Source: Manihot esculenta (Eukaryota > Streptophyta > Magnoliopsida > Malpighiales > Euphorbiaceae). From it: a stretch of DNA of 64,000 bases. The position numbers and the translations under genes were made by a program. A model generated the notes under the pieces. The model saw only the letters and a program-made list of their open reading frames with translations, was not told the DNA's origin and searched no databases. Positions 37,649 to 49,688 of the stretch are shown in pieces (position 1 is the first letter of the stretch; each line of letters begins with the position of its first letter). Where the stretch lies: the NCBI RefSeq assembly GCF_001659605.2, contig NC_035164.2, forward strand, positions 13,194,906 through 13,258,905. Direction: 5' to 3'.

Positions 37649-40600
37649 GTACGTGTCTGCTTCTCTGTGTTAGTGTTCTTGCTCTATATATTAACTTTTT
37701 TTATGCATAAACTTCTTTTGTTTGGATATAATGAGCGTGTTTGATCACATGGAGGAAGATCTTTGTCACGGGTTTGTTTCTTTTTGGGCTGGTTTACTAT
37801 CCCCCCTCCCCCCTCTTTTTGGGAGTAAAAATCAATGAGGATTTTGCCTCCAACCCAGATCTTTTACTACTCATTGATCTGGTTATCTTGTTTTTGTTTA
37901 TTTATTTTTCTGAGTTTTATTCTAATTATTGTTAAAATTATTGGGTGTTACTGGTACAGTAAATTTTATTTTCCCTTCCCTTTTCTGGGTGATTGTTCAT
38001 TACATGTATCTGTGTTTTTCTTTCTGCTTAATCTTTGTCTATGTCTCTTTGTTTTGGTTTCTTGACTTTTGGGTTTTCTTCTGCGACGGGCCTTTCTTTC
38101 CTCTGTTTTGAGAGGAAATTTTACTTTTTATATTTTACTTCCTTAGCTTTTTCTATTTGGGTGCTGCGAAAACGATGCAAGTGATGATAAAAAATTGGAA
38201 AGATTGCATTTTGTGGTTCGATAATTCAACTTGATTAAGGTTAGTTCACAGTAGATATTTTCATTTCTTGTGCAAGTTAAAAACCCGCAATTTAGTCACG
38301 GCTGTTTGGATCTTAAAGTTATAAGACAAAGGAACTACTACTTTAAGTAAGCCAATTTTTAGGCATTTCTTTTTCTCTATATTTTTGTGATTAAGGTAAA
38401 ATGTGAAGCAAGTTTAGACTTGCTTACTGAATCCAAGGAATAAAATCAAAATCTCTATTAGGTTTTCTCTGATTGATTGGCTGGAGCATGATTGGCTTAT
38501 TTGTGTCATTTGGTGCTTCTTCTATTGCATGGATCATGTGTAATGAAGTTATTACGGAATTGGTGCTGCCTCTATATTGTGGTTTCGGTCCTAATCTTCA
38601 AGTAGATATACTTAATGAGTGCCTCTATAATTTCAATGGAATATAAGCCTAGTTTTTCCTTTCTCATGCGATTCTCGCATTTCTGATTGTTGTTTCTTTG
38701 GTTTTCATGCACTGATGTGGTGGAACATAATGGCTCTGTTGTTTCTAATTGTATAGTGTAAATTTTTGGTGAAATATTCTTTGGTTTTATGGGATGCATT
38801 GGGCTTTAGATTTTTTTGAAGGTTTTCAGCCTTTCCCTAGTCTTGAAAACTTTGTAGGACCACTTTCACTTAAAGTTTGTAAAGTCATAGTCTGATGTAT
38901 TATTGATTTATTAGGTGTGATGTATTACTAACTTGTTTGTGTTTTTGACACAGTTACTCTTGTTTCTGTCATGAATGGATTGATTTATATTAATATGAGT
39001 AGGATCAATTGATTCCCATATCTTTTCTAACTACACATTTAATCTAATACCAACTAAACTATAAGAGCAGTGGCCTTTACTAATGATTTCTTAATCTTGT
39101 GAAATGCACAAAGAGTCATTATTTGAGCCTAAAAAAATTAGAAACTATATCAAAAGTAACGTGATTTAGATATGGAAATCACCTCTTGAATTGAAATACA
39201 TTATTATCTTGTTAGGTAAAGTCTGTTAATTTAAATTCCTTAGCAGAAAGTTCATAATAATGTAGATTATGTTCATTCAAAAACATGATGCATATTTAAA
39301 GGAGGAAATTGTTTTCTGATGCACTTGTCTTAAAAAGTAAATGAATAGTAATTCTATAATTGATCTATTTTATTTCTTAGTTATTAGTTCTTCAATGATT
39401 CTCCAAATATAAATTCACTAATCTCTTAAATCTCATCTTGAAGGTTGCATACATTTCTTGGCCAAAGTTTGGAATTCTTTACTCCTAATATTGCATTCCT
39501 TCCTCAAGACTTAGAAGGTAATAATTTTTTTTTCACTTGTTTTTATTTACTAATTGAAGTTTCCAGTATTCTCTTAGACTTGTTGACCAAGTGCTTAATC
39601 TGTAAAAGAAGTAAAATGACACTCCGATCATCTAGTCAATAATATTATTTTTTAAAGTACTTTTAGAAATAGAAGAGAATGTTTTATGAGTTGAAGATAC
39701 TATACCTTGAGTGTTGCCAAAATCTTGTTAATATGGATGTAAATAGGACATTTTTTATCCATTTTTGAGGAATATGAAGATAACTAACTAATGGATCCTG
39801 CTTTTTAAGGGATATTTTCAAATTCTAGTTTGATTGTGTCTAAAATTGTAACATTTAAAGAAACTTTCTCATTTGGTCAGTCATAGCTAGATGAACCGTT
39901 TACTAAGTGAGACCTAAGGCAGATTCATTTTAACTACTTGATTGCCTTCGAGTTGTTTCAGATTCAACCTATAGGCTCCTTAGGATAAGCAAATGGGAAG
40001 GGCTTAACCTTGGGCTTTTGTCAATTTATAACACTGAAATTATATAGAGTCAAGTAATATTTTTAGTTTAAATATTAATAATAAAATATATTAAATATTA
40101 ATATATAAAATACATATTAATATTTAGATAAAATAAAATTATACTGTTAATTAATTTATCATGCAATTAAATTAATTAATTTATTTATTTCTCTTTGATA
40201 AATTATAAATAATTTAATATTTTTATATAATATCTAATAGCAAAATAATATAATAATTTTTAAATATTTTATGTGTATTATTTATAATTTATCAAAGAAA
40301 AAAATAAATAAATTAAGTAATTAATTCAGTGAAGTGATTTTATATATATTTAAAAGTATAATGGCAGAATAATATTATAATTATAAAATGGCATAATAAT
40401 ATTATAATTTTAAATATTTTTATATATAGTCTGTTTGTTATTAACAGGCGCCAAGTAAGTTTTTCGACTGCCACTTGTCACTCCAACCCCAAATCTGCAA
40501 ATATTTCTATCATAACCCAAATATACAAATAAAAAGTCTCCCAACCCTAAATTGACAAAAAGCCCCTTAACCTTGTACTTATTATTGGTGTATGAAGAGC

Positions 40601-41000
40601 AACTAAATATTAACATACTGTGCAGCAGCAACGTTCACATGCTGTGCAGCAGTGCACTTGCTGCAAGTGCAGCAGCAACGTGCACATGTTGTGCACAGTG
40701 CATTTACTGCAAGTGCGGCATTGCACTTGCTGCAAGTGCAGCAGCAAGCATCTGCTGTGCATAAATGCTGTGCAGTGCAGCAGCAAGGTGCACATGCTGC
40801 CCAGCAATGCACTTGCAGCCAATGGACTATGCACAACAGCACTTGCTGCAAGTGCAGTCTGAGCTACTGTTTTGCACAACAACACTTGACTGATTGACTG
40901 TAATTAAAATCATAATCAAAATTATCTCAATTTACTTTAATTCCTCCTCCCATTTTTATGAATTTAATTTATATATTTTTACTACATATATCTTGTGTAG
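37649..41000 (+). other. Long leader intron of tnp2 (inferred)
   Basis: 3.3 kb without credible coding: T-rich DNA at 37650-38150, unique AT-rich DNA to 40040, almost pure A/T at 40040-40440, and a GCAGC-rich island at 40615-40880. It ends with the acceptor TATCTTGTGTAG at 40989-41000, four bases before the tnp2 ATG. Small frames at 37741-38111 and 39445 show no family. Confidence 0.5.
40615..40880. repeat. GCAGC-rich island with repeated GCACTTGCTGCAAGTGC palindromes
   Basis: About 265 bp of GCAGCAGCAACGTGCACATG and GCACTTGCTGCAAGTGCAGC units, GC-rich within AT-rich DNA. The 17 bp palindrome GCACTTGCTGCAAGTGC (7 bp arms, 3 bp loop) is exact at least twice (near 40655 and 40722), with further near copies at about 40700 and 40840. 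Cys/Ala-rich open frames on both strands are artefacts of the repeat. It lies near the 3' end of the leader intron. Confidence 0.85.
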
Positions 41001-41004
41001 GAAA

Positions 41005-41700
41005 ATGAATGCCAATCGACAGTGGATGTATAATAGGCTCAAGGATGGGTTGTTGAATACTGATTTTTTAAACGGTTTAGAGGAGTTCATACAATTTGCT
41101 TCAACCCATTCTGAATGTATGGATGGTATGAATATAAGATGTCCTTGTAGTATGGGAAGGTGTTCGAATCGGAGGTTCCTCTGTGTGGACGATGTACGTT
41201 ATCATTTGATGAAAAATGGTTTCATCCCTAATTACTACAGGTGGACAGCACATGGTGAATATTGGGATGATCAAGGAACCTCTAGTGTGCTATTGTCTGA
41301 AACTATCATGGAAAACGATTTTCAAACTGGGGCTAATGGTCGATACCATGAAATGGTACTTGAAGGGTTTGGTTTACCGCCTCAAATTGAATTCATGGAG
41401 GAGGAACCTAATGCCGAGGCACAAAGGTTGTATGAAATGTTACAAGTAGCAAGTGAAGAGTTATGGCCAGGATGCAATAAGCACACAAAACTGTCTACTG
41501 TGGCACGTTTGATGAACATGAAATCGGAGCATCATTTCTCTGTAAAATGTTTTGATCAGATTGTCGAGTTTTTGAAAGAAGTTCTACCCGAAGATAATGT
41601 GCTTCCTGATAATTTTTACAAAACGAAAAAGTTAATTGAGGGTTTGGGTCTACCAGTGGAAAAGATTGATTGTTGCAGAAATAATTGCATGATATATTAG
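41005..41700 (+). pseudogene. tnp2: tnp2 N-terminal segment (transposase-associated domain)
   Basis: 231 codons from the ATG directly after the leader-intron acceptor. Contains WMYNRLKDGLL and the CPCSMGRC...FLCVDDVRYHLMKNGFIPNYYRWTAHGE pattern of the N-terminal transposase-associated domain, with clustered Cys that may bind zinc. The TAG at 41698-41700 is in frame with the following core segment, so it is a simple nonsense mutation. An in-frame ATG upstream at 40894 lies in the intron and was not chosen. Confidence 0.9.
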
Positions 41701-43277
41701 TCTGGTGACGCTGAGTTACAACAATGCAAGTTTTGCCAGCTTCCTAGATATAAACGCACGGTAAACAGCTTGACAAAGCAAGTTGTTCAGAAGCCATATA
41801 AGAAGATGTATTACTTTCCTCTCACTCCAAGGTTACAACGGCTTTATGCATCAGACGCAACAGCACCCCATATGAGATGGCATGCTGAACATGAATATGA
41901 GGAAGGGGTCATGCATCATCCATCTGATTCTCCTGCATGGAAACACTTCAATGCATGTTATCCATCATTTGGATCAGAGATAAGGAATGTGATGCTTGGA
42001 TTGTCTACTGATGGATTCCAACCATTTGGACAATCTGGCCAACAGTACTCATCTTGGCCCATCATTCTGACACCGTATAATCTTCGGGCATGGCTGTGTA
42101 TAAAGTCAGAATATATGTTTCTCACTATTATAGTTTCGGGCCCAAATAATCCTAAATTTAAAATTGATATATTCTTACAACCCTTAATCGAAGAACTAAA
42201 ACAATTATGGAACATGGGGGTTGAGACATATGATGTGGATAAGAAGCAAAATTTTCTCATGCGGGTTGCTTTGCTATGGACCATTAGTGACTTTCCTGCT
42301 TATGCCATGCTTTCTGGTTGGAGCACTGCAGGAAGGCTTGCATGCCCATATTGTATGGATAACACTGATGCATTTACTTTGCCAAGAGGTGGCAAACAAT
42401 GTTGGTTTGACAATCATCACAAATTTTTGAACCATAACCATCCATGGCAGAAGAATAAATCATGGTTTAGAAAAAACAAAGTTGTAACTGAACATGCACC
42501 TCTAGTAAGGACTGGAGAGGAAATTTTGCATGAGATAAAGAGTCTTGGATTAATGAGAGTGACAGATCCAGGTTCAGATGTTGTTAATGCTGTTATTAGT
42601 AAGACATGTGGATGGAGGAAACGCAGCATATTCTGGGATTTACCTTATTGGAGTTCCTTGCTTATTAGACACAACCTTGATGTAATGCATATTGAAAAGA
42701 ATTTTTTTGATAACTTGTTCAATACCATTATGAATATAGAGGGTAAAACAAAAGATAATGCAAAAGCAAGAGAAGATATGAGAGAAATATGTCGGCGGCC
42801 TGAGTTGGAGGTTAATGCAGAAACTGACAGGTATCCAAAAGCAATATATGCATTGGACAAACCGGCAAAACAAGTTATTTGTGAATGGATGAAGGGACTC
42901 AGATTTCCTGATGGTTATGTGTCTAACACGGCTCGATGTGTCGACATGAACAAGTACAGATTATTTGGAATGAAAAGTCATGATTGTCATATTTTCATGC
43001 AAAGGTTGTTGCCTATTGTTTTTCGTGAATTATTACTAATGAGAGTGTGGGAAGCAATTACCGAGCTAAGTATTTTCTTTAAGCAACTAACGAGTACGAT
43101 CTTACGGGAGGAAGATATGCAAAGGCTTGAAGAGGACATTCCGATTATACTATGCAAATTGGAGCGAATATTTCCTCCGGGTTTCTTCGACTCGATGGAA
43201 CATCTTCCGGTTCATCTTGCATATGAAGCTCGCATTGGGGGTCCAGTGCAATATTGTTGGATGTATCCTTATGAGCG
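41701..43277 (+). pseudogene. tnp2: tnp2 catalytic core and first part of DUF4218
   Basis: Same frame as the N-terminal segment and open for about 525 codons. It begins SGDAELQQCKFC and runs through YYFPLTPRLQRLYAS, MRWHAEHEYEEGVMHHPSDSPAW, the GLSTDGFQPF block holding a conserved Asp, and DIFLQPLIEELKQLW. LPYWSSLLIRHNLDVMHIEKNF and the start of DUF4218 follow, up to YPYER at the exon end. A GT donor follows at 43278-43279. Confidence 0.92.
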
Positions 43278-43360
43278 GTAATAATTAATCACTGTTGCTT
43301 TTTCAAAATACCAATTATTTAATATGCTTAATTTGTATGCTAATTAATTATGTAATACAT

Positions 43361-43681
43361 GTACAATGGAATTTTAAAGAAGAATATTAAAAATAAAGCC
43401 AAAGTTGAAGGATCAATTGCTAATGCATACTTGGTAGAAGAAGCATCTTCTTTTTGTGCTTACTATTTTGAGTCACATGTTTCTACAAGGCATCAACGGG
43501 TTCCACGTAATGATGATGGTTGCGTAGTGGAAGATCAAGAGATTGAAGGAAATTTATCAATATTCAAATATTCGGGTAGACCCATAGGTCAATCAAAGAA
43601 AAGGATATTGACAAAGGATGAAAGAAATGCAGCTCATTTATATATCTTACTAAATTGTGAAGAAGTTTCGCCATTTATCAA
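43361..43681 (+). pseudogene. tnp2: tnp2 exon 2 (DUF4218 C-terminal part)
   Basis: Encodes YNGILKKNIKNKAKVEGSIANAYLVEEASSFCAYYF, which directly continues YPYER in this family. The preceding two bases are AT (43359-43360), and no AG exists between 43281 and 43360, so the acceptor appears lost by one substitution. The exon ends at a good donor AAGTAAGTG (43680-43688). Confidence 0.8.
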
Positions 43682-43781
43682 GTAAGTGAAATTCACCGCC
43701 AAATTATAAATTTAATAGTCTTCTAAAATGCATATATATTCATGAAAATAACCAAAGTTGTATAATTTCTCCTAATGCAAG

Positions 43782-43881
43782 AATATATATTGAGGAACTA
43801 CGGGGGATATCACCTGACATTACCGATGGGGAGGTAGACATCACATTGGAGAATAACTTTCCCACATGGTTCAAAGCATAC
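43782..43881 (+). pseudogene. tnp2: tnp2 exon 3
   Basis: A short exon with TATATTGAGGAACTA coding YIEELRGISPDITDGEVDI, then FPTWFKAY, the segment just before DUF4216 in TNP2 proteins. Acceptor CAAG at 43778-43781 and donor TACGTAAGC at 43879-43887 are in phase with exons 2 and 4. Confidence 0.75.
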
Positions 43882-43964
43882 GTAAGCTTTATAATACTCG
43901 CAATACTACGCTGAATTTGGTGAATGAATCAAAATTAATTTTATATGTTCACTTTTTGTAATAG

Positions 43965-44124
43965 GTACATGAACCAACCAACACAGTGAACAATCCTCTC
44001 ATCCAAGATTTAGCCAAAGGACCTCTAAATACAGTGAATGTGTACACAGGATACTATATAAATGGATACAAATTTCACACTGAGGGACGAAGTGCTAATC
44101 AAATGACGGTGAATTGTGGTGTAT
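43965..44124 (+). pseudogene. tnp2: tnp2 exon 4, left part (DUF4216 start)
   Basis: The acceptor TTTTGTAATAG at 43954-43964 is followed by VHEPTNTVNNPLIQDLAKGP and NVYTGYYINGYKFHTEGRSA. Coding is interrupted after NCGV by the Athila-like element at 44125. TGTAT at 44120-44124 is repeated at 51123-51127, where the frame continues with CIKRTNYSD. Confidence 0.88.
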
Positions 44125-45558
44125 TGATAAGCGGTTGTCGAAGCCGTCAAAAATAACCTATTATCAATCAACAAATAAATTTGCAGATAGTGGCAATAGG
44201 GTCGAACCACAGGGAATTGACACCAAGTATCTTCCTAATAATGACTAAGGCAAGTAATAACGAATAAGTAAAAGAGGGGGGTTTGTTTTGATGAGTTAAA
44301 ATCTAAAAGCAAAAGAGAACAATAATTTAATTGAAAAGGTATTTCAATGAGAAAGAGATTCTAGCTGAAGTGTGAGTCTAATTCAATTTGTTCAGAATTG
44401 ATCATTGATTATTAAAGACTCCTATTTGATTTCAATAAATCAGTTTTGGTTGTGGAAGACGCTTCTCACAATCCAAATTCCTCCTTAGTTCTAGTTCTAT
44501 TAGGAAACGTTCGCTAATCAAACACTGATCAACAAGTTGCCAAGGAACGTCCTTGGGGCATTTAGCATCGAACAACCGTTGATCGCATTAAGACTTAGAG
44601 AAACCCAATTCTATCCTTGCCAACCGCGTGGTCAAGGCTAGGTTATGCAACTGATTATATTTATGTTCAAACAATTTAAGCAATTATGGACCTAAATCAT
44701 TCAAACAATTTATCACTTAAGCAATTTAAAAGCAATGGGCCCTTATTGATTCTAAAAGCAAAGTAATAATTATGGAAAAGATCAGATTGCATAAATATTG
44801 AAACAAGCAAGAGTTCAACAATGGAGTATTAAACCTCCCAATTCATCACAAATCTGAATATTCTCAACTTCAACTAGAAAATAATGAATTTAGCCACTCA
44901 TGGTGACTAAAATACAAAAATAAAGAAGAAAAGAAAGAAGGAAAGTTTCTGCTGTGTTGCTGGAGAATTTTCGAGGATGGCAGATGCTGAAAGAGATATC
45001 CTTTGCTGGTTTGGAGGTTGCTCTTTTATAGTTGGAGAATCTCATCCATCTAGGGTTTTGAAATCCCTTCTTGACTTGGTCTTTGATTCCTCTTTGGATG
45101 TGGATTTTAATTGTAAAAGGAATTCCTTAGATGAGAAATTGTCTCGTGGCTTCTGGAATTATGTTGGTAGTGATTGAGTTAGATTTGGACTTCTAATAAT
45201 TCGAATTTCTAATTTCTGCACTTTTCCCGTTCTGCTGTCAACTTCTGCTGTCAAGGTGATTTGGGCAGTTTCTGCGAGTGATTTGGGCAAATCACTTGCC
45301 CAATCTGCCCCAATCGCTTTCTGGGATTCAGTCCAGTTTCTGTCTCTGTCTCTGCGAGTGATTTGGCCAGTTTCTGCGAGTGATTTGGCCAAATCACTCC
45401 GAGCCAATCACTTTTCCAGCTTTTTCTTCACTTTTTCTCTAACTTCCCAATTTCTTCCTTTTCTGTAAAAACATAACAAAAACACAAATTAAGCTAGAAA
45501 AATGTGTAAATAAACAGTAATAAATATAATAAAAATGTGGCTAAATTATGCTTGATCA
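44125..45558 (-). repeat. Athila-like 3' LTR (1434 bp)
   Basis: Same length as its partner. A minus-strand TATAAAAG at about 45023-45030 is the likely TATA box. Contains GTGATTTGGGCAAATCAC and GTGATTTGGCCAAATCACT palindromes at about 45279-45396. A minus-strand frame here (45159-45407) repeats an SDLxKSLAETxQI module also seen in the protease ORF. Confidence 0.95.
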
Positions 45559-45573
45559 AATACCCCCACACCT
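45559..45573 (-). other. Athila-like polypurine tract
   Basis: On the minus strand AGGTGTGGGGGTATT lies directly before the 3' LTR, preceded by the TTGAGGACAAGC context usual in this group. Confidence 0.85.
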
Positions 45574-46600
45574 AGCTTTTTGCTTGTCCTCAAGCAACAA
45601 ACAACTTAGTCAATCAAGCCCCTTTTTCTTTTGAGCCTAAGTACCACTTAATCAGCCCCTCCCTAGACTCCTAAATTGAAGTATCACAGTATAGAATACA
45701 TGCACCAAGGTTGTTCTTCTCTTTTCCTTGTTTCCCCTTACCTAACATGGTCAAAGGAAAGGTTTTTGATTCATTCATGCTTATTCTCTTTATATGAGCT
45801 CAATGCAACCTCTAAGAGTGACTTGCCCTTCTTTGAGTGTTTTATTTTATTTTATTCAGCAGCACTTTTTATTCTTGCCTGAAAAAGTCACTAACTTTTT
45901 TACGCGAAGGTGCATATTGGTGATACCCACCCCCGGTTACTTAGTCAGTCACTTGTTCAAGTGGCTACTAGCTCTGTTCATAGCTTATTTGGCCATTGGA
46001 ACAGGTTTATGATTTGTGCTTTGTGCTGGTTGTTTTTTTTTTTTCTTCTTTTTTCTTTTTTCTTTTTTCTTTTCATGACAGTTTGGGCAAATCACCTCAT
46101 AGGGAGTTACACTAACTTTTTATTTGCATGTATTTATATTTTTATTTCCCTTGACCAATGCAAATTTAGAGATTCAATTCAAGAAAAGAACTTCCAAAGT
46201 GAAGGTAGCACATTATAATTGATTCAATTTAGGCTTAAAGGGGTGGAAAATCAATGGGGTCATGAGATAGGAAGCTCTTTTAACCTTGTTATCTATGCTG
46301 AGTAGAGCAAAAGCTAAGTCAAAATTCTGTGTGTGTGTGTGCAAAAAGTGAAAAAATGTGTGAAAAAATTTTGGTGTGTGTTTATGGGGAAAAAAGATGC
46401 AAAAAGAAAAGAAAGCAAAAAGATAATGTAAACGGAAAAAAATATAACCTAAACCTAACAGTAAATACCCCCACACCTATCCCAAACATTGTCCTCAATG
46501 TTTAAACATAAATATGAAAAAATTAATAAGGAGAAGGAAAGGGACTGCCTGGGATGTGGGTGATTTGAGCAGGTGATTTGGGCAAATCACCCGGCTAAAT
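45574..46600 (-). other. Non-coding 3' region of the Athila-like element
   Basis: No credible coding. Contains T- and A-rich tracts, a (GT)n run near 46330, and at 46464-46478 a second copy of the AATACCCCCACACCT polypurine motif with a nearby TTGTCCTCAA, 905 bp from the real one. Small frames (45676-46476) are low-complexity Phe/Ser artefacts. Confidence 0.6.
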
Positions 46601-46609
46601 CACTGGCTG

Positions 46610-46900
46610 TCATGGTCTGTGGGCAGAAAATGTTGAACCAGCAGCTGCAACATGCTTTCCATGTGCTGCATCCTGTCTTGAGCCTCCACCGAATGGTCTT
46701 GAGGTGCCTTTTATGTCCTCCAAGGTCCACCCAATTGCTTTTTTGTGCTTCCTTAACACATCAAGGAGCTTTTCCTCTTCTTCTTGGCTGAGCTGGTTAG
46801 AAATAATTACTGGAAGTGTATTTCCAGCCCCCAAGTAGGCATATTTGAGGTGATCTGGCAGGGGCTTCAGATCTGGTGCACTTTCTGTCTTTGTCTCAGC
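46610..46900 (-). pseudogene. pol: Reverse transcriptase entry fragment, truncated
   Basis: In frame with the protease ORF past a TAG at 46901-46903. It shows LGAGNTLPVIISNQLSQEEE, then LLDVLRKHKKAIGWTLEDIKG, the conserved approach to Athila/Tat reverse transcriptase. Similarity stops at about 46695, where the frame runs into Gly/Gln/Ala-rich sequence unrelated to RT. This marks the deletion junction that removed RT, RNase H and integrase. Confidence 0.85.
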
Positions 46901-48037
46901 CTACTGTCTGCTGGTTGATTGGGGCAGATTTCCTGTTGATTTGGGCAAATCATCCGGTGATCTGGGCAAATCTCCTTCTGTCATGTCTGTTTGCTCACTG
47001 ATTTGGGCAGATTGTCTGGGTGATTTGGGCAGATCACTCGCAGAAACTGCCCACATCACTGTCTGGTCTGTCTCTGAGCGGTTTCTGTCCATCTCTTCAT
47101 ATTTGCACAAATCAGCATGGAGTGTTTCCTCTAGATCAAAATCAAAGACTTCTTGGCTCAAGTCATCAATGACATCAAGGCCATAAATAGGAGAAACATC
47201 TTTAGGGAATTTCATAGCTTCATAAACATTAAATTTGATAATTTCCCCTTCAAACTCCATGGTTAGTGTGCCATCATGCACATCAATTTTTGTTCTGGCT
47301 GTGCTCAAGAATGGTCTCCCAAGTAGGATGTCAGAGGTGATTTTGCCCTTATCCTCCTCCATGTCAATCACATAAAAATCTGCTGGGAAGACTAGTTGGT
47401 CAACTTGTACCAACACATCTTCTAGCACTCCCTTGGGATGGACGATGGATCGGTCAGCCAATTGGATCACAATGCTGGTGCCCTTGAGTGTACCTGCATT
47501 CAACAAGTTAAAAATGGAAAGGGGCATGACATTGATTGAAGCCCCAAGGTCACACATGGCCTTCTTTATTCCCACATTGCCTATTTTGCATGAAATCGCG
47601 AACATTCCTCTATCCTTGCATTTGGTGGGAAGTTTCCTTTGAATGACAGCTGAGACACACTCCCCCACACTTACCTTTTCATGTTCAGCAAGTTTCCTCC
47701 GGTTAGTGCATAGTTCTTTGAGAAACTTGGCATACCTTGGAATTTGCTTGATAGCATCAAGTAGGGGAATGTTGATTTCCACCTTGCGAAATGTTTCAAG
47801 TATTTCTTTCTCCTCTTTTTCTTTTTGGGACCTTGCAAATCTCTTTGGAAAGGGAGGAGGTACCTTGAATTTCTCTGCTGGTTGCTGTTTCTGCCCTTGA
47901 CTGGGTTCTGCCTGATCTGGTGATTTGGGCAAATCACTTTCTGTCAAGTCTGTCTGCTCACTGATTTGGGCAGATTGTCTGGGTGATTTGGGCAAATCAC
48001 TGCCCTGATCACTTTCTGGCAGATTTTCTTCCATGGC
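46901..48037 (-). pseudogene. pro: Athila-like aspartic protease ORF
   Basis: About 378 codons in the same frame as gag. After a linker (SDLPKSPRQSAQISEQTD) it has the retropepsin domain: ISCKIGNVGIKKAMCDLGAS with LGAS in place of the usual D(S/T)GA-type box, INVMPLSIFNLL, the flap region, and LLGRPFLSTARTKIDV. The conserved Asp precedes Leu-Gly-Ala (CDLGAS), as is usual in this lineage. A second copy of the DLPKSPRQSAQISEQTD module lies at the C-terminus. An in-frame TAG at 48038-48040 separates it from the zinc-knuckle segment. Confidence 0.9.
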
Positions 48038-48631
48038 CTATTTCTTCAATTTCTCAACCTTGCTATCTTGCAGCTCTTTTCCACTCCTCAATGTGATGGC
48101 ACTAACATTTTGTCTTGGATTTATCTCAGTTTGGGAGGGTAGCTTCCCTTGAGACTCAAATTTGCTCATTGAAGAGGCCATTTGACTCACTTGTCTCTCA
48201 AGACTTTGCACAGTATTTGCTAAATTCTGCACAATCTCTTCAAGAGGTGCATTGGGATTCTGAGGTGCAGCTTGAGCTTGGTTCCTTTGCTGGTAGCTTG
48301 GATATTGATTTCCCCTTGCATAGCTAAAATTTGGATGGTCCCTCCAGCCTGGATTATAAGTATTTGCATAGGGATCATACCTTCGTTGCCCATTGAAACC
48401 TCCAACAGCATTGACTTGCTGGTCCTTCTCTTGAAGGGAAGGACATAGATCAGTTGGGTGGTTGTTGGCACATATTCCACATGGCTTGGGCTGCTGAATT
48501 TGCTGAACTTGTTGGGTTTGACTCACAACAAGGCTACGGACAGCATTGGTGAGGTCAGAAAGTTGGGATGATAAAATGGAATTACTCACCTCATTTACAT
48601 TCCTTGTTGGCAGCTCTTGGTCTCCAAATTG
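48038..48631 (-). pseudogene. gag: Athila-like gag zinc-knuckle segment
   Basis: In frame between TAA 48632-48634 and TAG 48038-48040. Begins QFGDQELPTRNVNE, then a Gln-rich stretch, a zinc knuckle CGICANNHPTDLC (C-x2-C-x4-H-x4-C), an Asn/Tyr/Gln-rich region and a coiled-coil-like LANTVQSLERQVSQMASSM segment before the protease. It is the nucleocapsid part of gag. Confidence 0.9.
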
Positions 48632-49636
48632 TTAAGAAGCTGCAGCCATGGAGGAAATTAAGTCCCTCATCTCTCGAGGTGATTTTTTTTCAATTGTTCC
48701 TCCACATGCTGCGTCAATAAATTTTCTCTCTGAGGGTAGCAAACCTCCATAGAAGTACTCAATGAGAGATTGGTCAGAAATATCATGCTGAGGGCAGCTT
48801 GTGCACAACTTTTTGAACCTTTTCCAATACTCATACAAGCCTTCAGAGTGCTTTTGCTTTATGCCACTTATTTCTCGACGGATGCCTATGGCTTTTGAGG
48901 TTGGAAAGAATTTTCTCAAGAATGCTCTTACCATATCAGCCCATGATGTGATGGATCCGGGTGGCAAGTAGAATAGCCATTCTTTGGCATAGTCTTCAAG
49001 GGAAAAAGGGAAGGCTCTAAGCTTGATATCGTCTTCCGGAATGCCTTGGGGTCTCATGGTTGAGCACACAACATGGAATGCCTTCAAATGCTTGTGAGGA
49101 TCTTCATTTTCTAGGCCTCTGAATTTAGGAAGGAGATGAATCAGTCCTGTCCTTAGCTCGAATGGTGCTGTCAATAGGGGATATTCAATGCATAAGGGTG
49201 CTTGATCTCCTGTTGGTTCAGCTAACTCTCCGAGAGTTCTTTCCCGTGGCTGGGGTGCTTGGATGGGCGCGTTTCCAGCTTGTATTTCAGCTTCTACATG
49301 TGCAGCAGGTGGTGCTGCAATTGCTGGATTTTCTGCCATAACCTGGAATCGGGTATTAGGTTCAAATGCAGTAGTGGCCGTAGGAGAGTCTGCTGGAGCA
49401 AAGATTTCTGCAGTAGGGGCAGATGTGACAGCAAGTGCTTCAGCTGGTGCAGAAGTAGGTGAATTTGCTGGTGCAGAAAAATCAGCAGGTGTAGCAACAG
49501 CTCTGTGAGATGGTGTTGCTGATGAAGATGCTTTTGAGGCTTGGTTCCTCAAATTTGCTTGCTTCCTTAAGTGCTTGGCAGTTTTCTCAATCTCAGGGTC
49601 GTAAAGAAGAGTGTCTTTACGGCCAGACCTGGTCAT
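48632..49636 (-). pseudogene. gag: Athila-like gag, capsid part
   Basis: 334 codons from MTRSGRKDTLLYDPEIE, a start typical of Athila/Tat gag, about 30 bp downstream of the primer site. Residues 35-150 are Ala/Pro/Ser-rich. The retrotransposon gag domain follows: IEYPLLTAPFELRTGLIHLL, HKHLKAFHVVC, FPFSLEDYAKEWLFYLPPGS, FLRKFFPTSKAIGIRREI, LYEYWKRFKKLC, then IEYFYGGLLPSERKFIDAAC. It stops at a TAA (48632-48634), in frame with the zinc-knuckle segment; a C-to-T change of a Gln codon would explain it. Confidence 0.92.
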
Positions 49637-49665
49637 AAAGGGAAAATACGTTATTTTAAATCAAG

Positions 49666-49683
49666 TCCCCGGCAACGGCCCCA
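49666..49683 (-). other. Athila-like primer binding site
   Basis: On the minus strand TGGGGCCGTTGCCGGGGA follows the 5' LTR after a five-base spacer. As I recall the Athila/Tat primer site, it differs at one position (GGGG for GGCG). Confidence 0.85.
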
Positions 49684-49688
49684 ATTTT

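Noticed and set aside
37493..38111. Hydrophobic small proteins near 37.5-38.1 kb
   Set aside because: T-rich intron-like DNA yields Phe/Leu-rich frames; no homology, overlapping frames in several phases.
40603..40897. Cys/Ala-rich open frames on both strands
   Set aside because: All frames over the GCAGC island are open because of the repeat composition; no homology or start context.
45159..45407. An 82-residue LTR-encoded protein (also at 50723-50971)
   Set aside because: No known family; the similarity to the protease-ORF module is explained by the spreading palindrome motif. Kept as a finding, not a gene.
49259..49508. Plus-strand Cys/Ser- and Ala-rich frames
   Set aside because: Antisense to the Ala/Pro-rich linker of the Athila-like gag.
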